Positions 51,043 through 60,779 of a DNA stretch of 64,000 bases are shown in pieces. The notes below the pieces were generated by a model that saw nothing but the letters and a program-made list of their open reading frames with translations, was not told the origin of the DNA and ran no database searches. Within the stretch, counting starts at the first letter, position 1, and every line of letters starts with the position of its first letter. The translations under genes were made by a program, and so were the position numbers. Source of the stretch: Clitoria ternatea. Its lineage: Eukaryota; Streptophyta; Magnoliopsida; Fabales; Fabaceae. The stretch spans positions 105,984,718-106,048,717 of the forward strand of contig CM075675.1 of assembly GCA_037962975.1 (NCBI GenBank), given 5' to 3'.

Positions 51043-53583
51043 TTCTTCACTCCAGCATCCCATTCATCCATACACACTTAAGTGATCACATACACAGTTT
51101 CTGCATAACTGTTATAAGTGAGTAATATGCAATATATACACTCATTGATTAGATTTCATATCCATAATGTTGGTTATATCCATTATAGCTGATCTTTCAT
51201 TATGATATATGAAACTCACAATATAATATTTTTAACTTAATTATTGTTTAATCATGTTTCACATTGGTCACTTGATCACATCACATCAATCAGTTACTGA
51301 TGAGTCACTTAGTAATTAATTTTTGGTTGGGGTTAACCCAATTTATACAAATACATTCACATGAAGCTCAATTTTAATTGTTTCAGAATTCAAGTACCGC
51401 TGATGACTTGTATACAAACCTTCTGTAGACTTCATCTTCCATAATAAATATTTCATATTATACCGAAATACTGAATATTTTGTCTAAGATAGCTTATACA
51501 CCATTGTATGCCACTCTATCCTGACAGCTCTTTGTTGTGCATTAACTAATTAACTAATGTACATGGTTCTCATGATCAGGGACTCCTTACAGAGACAGCA
51601 GTAATGGAGGTGTTGAGTTTGATCCAATCAAATTACATAATGACTACTGTCCTTGGGTGAATGGGGATGTTGCTGCTGCCAGTTGTGATGGTCACTACTC
51701 CATTTCTGGTGTGGGCAGTGTAGCACTTTGTGGCTGGCAGCTGACTTTGGATGCCCTGGATTCTTTCCAGTCTCTTGGACATCTTCCTGTGCAAACTCTG
51801 GAATCTGAATCAGCAGCATCCATGTGCAAGGTTTGTTTTTTAGTTTAGAATTATCCTCAATTACATGGAGAACACTGTATCATGATGTTGATATTTTCAT
51901 GCATGTTAAAATAGTAAGTTTTGGAATTATGATGAAAAATGGTTTTACAAGATATGTATATTTAATCTATTGTAGGTAAGAAACTCTAGTCAGTCTCACA
52001 GAAGAGATGTAAGGAACAACAAAACATGCAAACAAAAATGTGGAACATAGAAGGCATACTGTTAAGTTATTCAATAGTTTTACTGTTGTAGTATACAAGG
52101 AGTCATTTCATATATCATCATAAAGCCATAATCAATGAAAGCCCAAAAACTTGGAATGGCAAAGTCTAGGTGTCAGGATACTGATACACAATTACGCATA
52201 CAATATGCCTAGATACATATCCAAGGAGTATCCTCTAATTTTTGTTTTATTTTATCAACTAATATGTGTTGGATGTATTATGTATCTCAAACAATTAGAA
52301 TAGGACGTAAAATTTTATAATACACTATATCCTTAAACCTATATGGTAAAAGGCATGCAATTACATTGCACCATGATGCTTTTTGACACGTGAACACTTG
52401 AAAAAAAATATAATTTGACTTATTCATTGGGGTAAGAATATATTATGATACGGGCAAGGGAAAGAAGTCCAAGTATGATTTTTGGTTATGGCAGAAATAT
52501 TGTTTTTGTAAATTGTGATCATCATCCTGTGTCTAAGTATGTGGTAATGAGAAATTGTCTGTCTCTACGAATATTGTGCATCTTAAAGTATTTTTTCAAT
52601 TCATGTTAATGTATCTGAGCTGTACTGTTTCTTGAATATTTTAAGATTTTTCCATGTCCCTTTGTGTCATATTAAGTATATAGCTTCACAGGTTCCAATT
52701 AACCTGTTGAGATATTTAGCATAATTATGACAATTGACAAAGGTCTTGACTTAGATGTACACTACCAAAAACTTGTACCCCATATAGCCATGTGAATTAG
52801 TCTTACAGATGTAAGAAGCAGTATTCTTTGCCTCTCAGTGGCAAATTGTGAACTTCCTGAGAAATCTGGAATTTAAGAACTGATGTCTTGAGGTAGAGCC
52901 AGCTAGTACTGGCCTAAACATCTAAAGTATTTAGTTCCAATCAAGTTCTCCTGCAAGCATGTGTCATCTATGGTTGGTGCTGCCTTTGGCAGTACTTAAA
53001 TATAGTTATTTATATTTGTTAGTTTTATTTATATTATGCATTTATTTACTGAGTCTGATATTCTTGGGCTTATATGTTCAAGTCTTTTAATTGCAGTTTC
53101 TTCTGTTATTTATAGTAAAGAGATTTGAATTTCATCCTACTTTATTTGCAAAAGGCCATTGAAATATGATGCAACTTATTTAAGTTGTTGTGTACATGTT
53201 AGAAGAGGAAATTCCAACTCAATGTAAGCAGTTCACTGTAAAATCAATGGCGTGTGTAAGTAGTGCCACCTTTGACATTTGAGAGCTTCATGAAATGTGT
53301 TTATTTGTTGGCTTGGAATTTAGGTTTTTCTATGTATGGACCCAAGGTTGTGGTTTCTTCTGAAACGCAGAATGAGATCCCAATTTTATCATAAAGAAAA
53401 CCATTTTGATGCTGTAACAAGTTTGCAATTAATTACCGCAGCATTATAGAATATATTGTTTTCTTGTTGGATGTGGAAGATTCTTGACGCTTGACATATG
53501 TGTTCTTGCAGGGGGACAGGTTCACTTCGAGCCAGAAATTGTTAGCACGCAACTCCTATGTAAGAAACCATGGAAAGAAGTGA
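45977..53583 (+). CDS. ILP1: ILP1/NIPA-type C3HC (NuBaID) zinc-finger protein
   Basis: Seven coding exons give 939 aa: 45977-46059, 46209-46398, 46554-46674, 47199-47545, 47677-49432, 51580-51830, 53512-53583. All junctions are GT-AG and keep frame. Module 1 holds CRPWERGDLLRRL (from 68), ACAKRGW (97-103), C113-x2-C116, then H147-x3-C151-P-W. Module 2 holds a CGW-type helix at about 255 and C328-x2-C331, but its H852-x3-C856-P-W pair comes about 520 residues later, in exon 6. The stretch between is Ser/Asp/Glu-rich and looks disordered. The family includes animal NIPA/ZC3HC1, yeast Pml39 and Arabidopsis ILP1; ZC3HC1 is a nuclear-basket protein, and ILP1 was named for a BIR-like fold. The C-terminus is basic (KLLARNSYVRNHGKK). 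The exon 4 acceptor is the weakest junction. Confidence 0.88.
49934..49951. repeat. Poly(G) run, 18 bases
   Basis: An uninterrupted G run in ILP1 intron 5, on the plus (transcribed-sense) strand. Its length may vary between individuals or be misassembled. Confidence 0.9.
50402..50530 (+). mobile_element. MITE, TGTTTGGTT family (copy 2)
   Basis: Starts TTGTGTTTGGATCTCAACTG and runs through TAGAGTTTTGACTAGCCTCA and GATCAATATTGATCATTGAA to CTCTGTTTCC. It matches copy 3 about 160 bp downstream and, inverted, copy 1 at 35.0 kb. It sits in ILP1 intron 5 and appears truncated at its right end. Confidence 0.6.
50563..50745 (+). mobile_element. MITE, TGTTTGGTT family (copy 3)
   Basis: Starts GCGTGTTTGGTTCCCAATTT and continues with AACAGAGTTTGACTAGCCTC and ATTAATATTGATCATTGAA, close to copy 2. 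The right end (CCAAACTGAGGACTTAAG) is an approximate inverse of the left end. Located in ILP1 intron 5. Confidence 0.6.
51011..51039. repeat. (TC)n microsatellite
   Basis: About 14.5 uninterrupted TC units in ILP1 intron 5. Confidence 0.95.
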
Positions 53584-56500
53584 GACCTTCATTAAGTTTT
53601 GTTAAGCTCTTTCTCCGAGAATTAGTATTATTCCGATATCCTAATTCAGGTTATGTCTCTAATAGGATATATGTCCAATCTTCTGCTTTCTAAAGTCAGT
53701 TTTGATCTATCATATTTGCCGTTACCTAATTGGATTTTGAATTGGTTTTCATTAGTCAAATAAAAATATCGTTGTGTCAAAAGCCTTTTTGAGCTGTAGA
53801 TATTGGATGACAGAGAGTGTCAGCTAGTGATGAAGAACTTCCTGTCTAGTCTTGTCGCTCTGGTGGGCTGCCTTGCCTAAAGTGGCTTATAGGAATTGTG
53901 TTTTAGTCTGATGCTCTTTTACCCAAAATATTTGGAATGTACAACTTCGACTATTCATGGCTGCATTATGGGATTCGTGTTTTTTAATAGGATAATATGG
54001 TTTGAATTTCATCTTGATGCTAGTTCTTCCATATTATCGGTACAAAATTATTTGTGCGGAAGCAATATACATAAGAGTTCATTATGCAATAGAATAAACA
54101 AAAAAATCTAAATTATTGGCTTCGAATCTTTAATCTTTTTGAATATGTTTAATCATGGCAAATGTTCTGAACGTATTTAATCTTCAAATGAAATAATATC
54201 ATCGTTACTATTGTTATTAGTAGGGTGTGACAACGGTGCTATAGCAGTGTTGAGTTGTGTTTCAGCCTCTGATTGCTATATGTGTACATTCACCCTATTT
54301 TTGGTCAGCCTGTGGACATTGGCTTTTAAAGTTGGAAAATTAGATTTTTGTTGGGCTTGAGCATCTTTTGTTTTTTAAATTTCAAATTAAAGTTAGACTT
54401 TATAGACCCAACCTGTAATAGTCTGTTACTTGCAGTACGCGAGTTCAATGCGGGATGAGTAATCCGCTTTGAGAATCTTAAATATGGGTTAGGGAAAGAC
54501 ATTTAACTATGGATATTCTTGTTATGATGTCAAGTTTTTTTTGGTAAATCGTGGTTATTTATGGATTATTCAATAGAATAGGCCTAACCGGGAGAGGGTT
54601 ATGTTTTTGGGTTCTAAAGAGGGACTCCCACCTCAACCATAAGGAGACATTTAAAATAGTGATTTCTTATGAATACTTTTACTAGCAAGTAAGTGTCGTG
54701 CCCTTAAGTCAAGCAAGGTACTGAATGAGATAATGAATTCTATTCTAGGGGTGCAAGTCCGGATACTAACTATTTGCCTTGCATTTGAAAAGCATGATTT
54801 TTACCTTCGGGGAGGGGTACTTCTTTTTTTTACTTTATAGAAAACATTTATACTTGATTGAAGATATACCAAAACTTTTATCTATTTCGATGGTATGATA
54901 GTAACTAGAGCTCCATTATAGGGATAAAATGACCATAGAATTCGCCTTAGCCTTAGACAAAGAGAACGGGAAACCGGGAACCAAGCAGGCCTCTTGGCAG
55001 GAAAACAAGCTAGATCACGTCTTCGAAATAAACCTAGTTTTTTAAGGTAGGATTGAGTTGGTGGTCAGTGAAGGTCATGACCTCCTAGGAACTACTTGGA
55101 AATAAGGTGAGTAAGTTAGAGAGCTCTGTCCCAATTGTTGAGGAATGGGGTCTTAAGATAGACAAGGCTTTAGTAACGAGTTTGACTAACCAAGGATGAA
55201 ATTGCCACAGACCAACATCAGCTAGCTCATGTCTTGGGACTCCTCCTAGTTCAGACCAGCTTTTACCAAGAAATAGTAAAAGATTGCTTTGGTGGTAGGT
55301 GAAGTTGTAACAAGTTTCCTTTTTCAATCAGTTCCAAGACCCCGAGGCTTAAGCCCTAAATCATCAATTTCTTTTGCAAATATTGTTCTAGTATGATCAT
55401 ATTTTTGACCAAAGAAGAGTGATCTTATTTTAAGTTCATGTCAACTTATATAGGTTGTATCCTATTGAATCATACCTCAGTTGTATTTGTTGGAAAATTT
55501 GTATGTATTTTAAAAAAATTTAGTTCCACATTGTTTGACTTTACACACTTAATAGGTTTTATATCTACATATGCAATTTTTGGTGGTAAATAAATTAGAA
55601 AAGAAGTGGGCTTGTGCGTAAACAAGGCTAATCAAAATATCACTTTCAAGTGTAATTCTTATATCCCTCTTTGAATACGATTACATGAGATGAGTCATTT
55701 TTTATTATGTAAATTCTTTTTCTATTTAAATTTAAAGAGGCTTTTTTAGATGTTTAAATAAATGGTTTTGATTTGCATTTAAAATGAAAATTTTAATGGT
55801 GTAATTTGACAATTAATTCCTGTAATAATTAAATTCATAAACGAGATTACACTATTGTTATTGTTAGGTTATTATTTTTGTTTTCGTGTTTTTCCTTTTT
55901 AACCACAACTAAAACAATATTTATAATATTGTTTCCCCCCTCCCCTCCCTTAAAATTCTCATAATGATGAGATTAGGTTACTTTCTCTTCTTCTCTTGTT
56001 AGTTCTGCTCTCTGCTTGTAGATGAGAGAGGCTGTTGTATCCTTAGAGTCACATTTTAAGAGCATAAACCCTAAGGATAATATGTACTTACACACCTCAG
56101 TCACTCTAATTTTCCTAAAATATTAAGTACCTCAGTTTTGTAAGTCATGACTACTATGAGGCCGACCCTAGAGTTGCGCGAGCAGGGCCCTTACCTAGGC
56201 CCAAAATTATACAGGGCCTAATAAAGTTATAAATGTTAATAGTTTGGGAAAAAGACTTTTAGCATCCTTATTCTATTCTCTCGCATATTCCTCTCCTCCA
56301 CACAACACGTACATGATCTCGTTTTGTGTTTACAATTCTCATAACTCTCTGATGGTGAAGGTTGTGGTAGACTTTGGTTTTTTGGGTATATGGTAGACTA
56401 AAAAATCTCAACCGTTAGATGTTAATCAATGACTCAAATTAATTGATGGTTACCTATTTAACAGGTTTCCGATTAAAACTTATCATAATTTTATTTTTAC

Positions 56501-56949
56501 CCTTTTATTAAAATTATAAATACATATGTTAAAATGTTTTAATCTTTTTAATCATTTCTTAAATAAAACACTAATTCTAAATCCCTAAAATCCCTTAAAT
56601 GCTTAAACATTTCTTCCTTCCTTCACTAACCTCTTCTTCCCACTATTATTCCCACTGATTGATGTCATTTCCTGTTCCATCTTCTTCCTTCACCAACATT
56701 TTCTTCCTACTCGACCTCGTGCCTTTTTCCTTTCGAAGCGATGCTCCTCCACATGTTGCTTCTTGATCTTCACATTCCTCTATTTTTCTCCTTCACGCGT
56801 TGCTTCTTAGATCTGTTTTTTTCTTCTTCTTTTTGTTTCGATCTTGCGTAGATTTATTTCTCCAAATCCTTGTTATGGATTTGTAGTTTGAGGCTTTGAA
56901 ATCTATTTTTGAGCCAAGTGAGAGGTAATTTGAGTCGTTTATAAGCCTT
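53584..56949. other. Intergenic region downstream of ILP1
   Basis: No gene supported. The first few hundred bases should contain the ILP1 3' UTR. The rest is mixed AT-rich sequence with a few GC-richer pieces (54420-54830, 55000-55330, 56160-56220) that look like decayed mobile-element DNA but match no family I can name. Confidence 0.45.
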
Positions 56950-58130
56950 CCAATGGAGAATATCTACGGTGCTTCCTTGCTCAACCGACACTCTCCCAAC
57001 GATTCATTTTATTATCTCTATTGTGACCACTATCAATTATTCCCTTTTTGGGAATCCCATGGGAAGGTACGAGCTGTCAAAGGTGATGGCTTCACTACTC
57101 GAAAGGCAGTGTACAGAATTAACCCACCCTACTCCTCGTGATGTGTCGACTCTGTTTCTGGGGAAGCCACTAGAAATGGTATGGATAATTCTTTTCCCAT
57201 CACTCTTTACGTCTTCTGGCCTGCGGGATCGAGAACGTTCATGCTCCAGTCTGGGGTGTTCACGCGGTTGTAGTTCCACTTGTTTCAAGGGCTCTCTTTC
57301 TCGCTTTCTCCAGGAATCCTTGGTGGATAAGGTGCTCAATTTGATTCTTGAGCAACTAACAATCCTCTGTGCTATGGCCAAAAGCCCTATGAAACTCATA
57401 AAATTTCATCCTATCTGAGCCCTTCGTCTGTTCTCCATGGGGAGTTTGAGTAGCCTAGTGTTGTAAACTTCATGCATGAAATGTGTGAATGTGTCGTATT
57501 TTGGGTTGGGGTAGGCCATATGTCTTGGCTCTTTGTTTGGTAAGGGACTCCTCCTTTGTGGCTCTACTCTTGTGTCCACTACTCGAAACTTCCTACCCGA
57601 TCAGTCTCTCATTCCATGTTCATGTACCATGTTGCTATCTGCCTGAAATCATCCATGTTAAGAGGAGGTTTCTTAGCTAAGGAGTTACAATTTACCTGGA
57701 CCTAACCCTGTTTGGATTGTGAAGTGCTACTTCCAAGCTTAGGTCTCAAATTTGGATGACTTGTTCCTTGAACGGGCCATGAACTGTTTGAGCATCTCTC
57801 TTCGGCCTTGCTTCAGATTGACCAAGTTGTGTAAGGTCTGCTACACCGATCGACTAAAGGCAAATTGAGTGAGAAGTTTTTTTGTCAGTTTTGTAAAATA
57901 TGACACACTACTTGGGGGAATGCATGAGAACCAAAGTATAGCATATTTGGTAAGGGTTGTGGGGAAGGCTCTGCATAGCAGGGCGTCACAATGCCCCCGA
58001 AATGAGCAAGTTGGTTGTGAACATAGTAAGATGTTCTTCTGGATCGCCTCTGCCATCATACTTTTCCATCACAAGGGGTTTATAGTGCAATGGTGTAGGG
58101 GTTGCCATTATCTCCTCTGTGAATAGGTGA
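56950..58130 (-). pseudogene. Broken Ty3/gypsy gag fragment
   Basis: The minus-strand frame at 58059-57841 contains DALLCRAFPTTL, then a Trp-Phe pair and FTKL, typical of the gag capsid region of plant Ty3/gypsy elements. Just upstream, in another frame, is YDGRGDPEEHL, the usual preceding gag motif, so a frameshift separates the two. Further along, the frame at 57399-57037 holds an Arg/Glu-rich stretch and HTISSGF, resembling the gag-protease linker. No reverse transcriptase, integrase or LTR was found next to it. This is a dead, partial copy. Confidence 0.75.
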
Positions 58131-60779
58131 GTAGCGTAGGGGATCAGGTTTATCTTCCTTTAGCTTTGTGGCTTGGGTGTCCTGATAACTAGAGGCTTCC
58201 CTCTCCTCTGATTCATCTTCGGCACTCTGATTGTCAAACGATGGCCTCCGAAATCACTCCCCAACTGCTGCACAATACAATCAAGTGAAAGTTCAATACT
58301 TGCATCAAATGGGTATTACCCACATAGCTGGATTTGAAGAAATTCAAAAACCCCTATTTACCTCCCAAATTTCAGAATGGGTACAACTTGATTCCAAGCT
58401 TCCTTACTCAATCCTTGGCTGCCATGGACCATGCAAACAGAGAGGAAAAGAAAAATTTTAATTTTAATCGCATGCACAAAAGGAGACCGTGAACGAGGAG
58501 TGAGAGGAAAGAGAAATTGAGTCATCCATCTTAGGTGTGGAGGAGATGCAGATCGAAGAAGATAAAAATGGGAAGTGTAAGAAGCCTCATAAGATGGAGT
58601 GTGCGCAGATGAGAGGGAAATGAGAAGAAGAGCTTGTGAAACTTAAGAGGAGTGCACAGTTGAAGGAAAGAAAGCAAAGTGAAGAGAAAGAAAATTAAGA
58701 AGAGAAATTAAAGAAGGAAGGAATTAAGGAAAGAAAAAATAGAAAGGAATTAAAGAATTTAGAAAATGAAATGATGTAATTGAAATTGGTAAAATTAAAA
58801 TTTACCTAAGTGGAGTAATCTATTAAATTCTCAACTCCTTAATTTATATTCTAAATTTTAATTATCAAATCTCCCAGTTAATAAGAATTAGATTTAGAAA
58901 TTAAGTTATAACTATTTAGTTTAGTAACCGGATTAAATTAAACTTGAAATTATCAAAATTAATTTACTTTCAATAGGTAGGAATTAAATCTTCATCTTTA
59001 ATTTAAAAATTTAGAATGGGAATTTAAAAATTGGATTAAACTTGATATTTAAGTAACAATTATTTAGGTTGGTAATCAAACTAAATTAATTTGATAATCA
59101 TAAAATTAATTCACTCCCAATTTAATAAGAATTAAATTCTTATATCAATGTCTTAAAATTTAAAATGTTACAAGACAATCCCAAATTGCTTCCTTTATTT
59201 CTTCCTCTTTAAACACCCCCCACCCCAGTTCTATCAAATTTAATCCCTAAAATTTATTTTGAAGCATATATCAAGTCAGTCGGTGTGGTTATGAAAGGTG
59301 TTGAAGCAGGAAGTGTCATCACATGGCAAGACAAAGGTTAGTGAGGGAGTTGCTGCTGTAACGTGGAGTCACGAGTTTGATTTCTATGAATATTTTCTAA
59401 TATGATCCACACACTTTAATGTCTAAAATTTTAATTTAATTCTTAACTTTATAAAATAACCTTTAATTTAATCATTTTCAATATATAATTATTTCATCCT
59501 TCTTAATATAAAATGACAGGAAAAAATATAATACAAAAGTTTAAAATTAATAAGTTTTTACAATATCAACAACTAATATAGGATTTTTGAAATATCAAAC
59601 AGTCAAAAACTAATTTAAAATTTTAAACATTAAATTACATTTCACATAGAATCTTGAAGACTCACTTAGAGAATTTACTTAAATGATTTTATTTTTATTT
59701 TCTATTTTTCCTTTAAATTACAATATTATCCCCAGATTTCCATTTTGTTTTTTATTTTTTAGATTTGTACACAAAATAGTAAAAATATTTTTTTTCCACT
59801 TTTCCTTATGAAAACTTTAGAAAATAGAATGAAAATAAAGTGACATTTTAGTATTCTCTGGAACCAAAAATGCTCCAAAGAAATTACCAGCACATGTTCT
59901 TTTAATTTTTTTCTTTGATTAAACTAAAACTTTACTCCATATTTTATTGAATTGATTCTTGATATTAAAAAACGAGTACCAACAATGGCCATAAGAAAGA
60001 GTAAATGGTGGTGTGTGTTATACATATAATGATGAAATATATAAAAAAATCGCACCAAATACTTCATTTATAATGTATTCTAATAAGAAAAATCATTCTT
60101 AATTTCTCTAATAGTAATGCAATATTAAACAATTCCCTAAAACAAATATACACTTCCCATTCTAACTTTAGTTAGATAGTACTACCATGTACCAAAATTG
60201 CATTAAATCTCAATACAGAAAGTTTTATTTTCATAATAATTTATATAGTCCAACCTCCAATATGACTTAAGACCCAAAAAAAAAAGAAAAATAAAAGCCC
60301 TAATTAGTAATACCAAATCGTGGGTTTGCTATCCTACCCAAAAGCTTTTACTTGCCACTACTCCATTCTACTAATTGAACTTCATTTAGCACAAAAAATT
60401 GAAGCACAAACAGTTAGAAAACAATGAAAGGCTTAGCCTCGAATCCAACCCATCATACTCTATTTTCACAACATGCAAGGTGTTTAGACCATTTGAGAAG
60501 CAACTTTGAAAGATTTGTTTTTTTCTTACCCTTAATTTTTTTTTTCATTTTAAAAAATAGGGATGGATCTTTTTTGGGGGATGGGGGATCAAACACAAGA
60601 ATCATGACCCAGCTAAGTGTTTAGAGCGTAGGTGAAGATCAAAGTCAAATAATTTGTCTTGTGCCAATATGAATACATGATAAACATCCTTTATTATTGA
60701 AATTGCAAACAACAAAAAGTGATACCTACTTAGGTATTAGGAACAATAATCAGCACATCATCAAAAGTCTGACTGCTGC
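58131..60779. other. Intergenic region between the gag fragment and the endosulfine gene
   Basis: The first part (58130-58750), with purine-rich GAAGAAGA tracts, may be the upstream part of the gag-bearing element. The rest is AT-rich. The stretch just below 60780 should hold the endosulfine 3' UTR. The plus-strand 66-codon frame at 60424 has no recognisable domain. Confidence 0.45.

Noticed and set aside
57869..58461. Plus-strand frames over the 58-kb region
   Set aside because: The recognisable gag motifs are on the minus strand; the plus frames are shadows without a domain.
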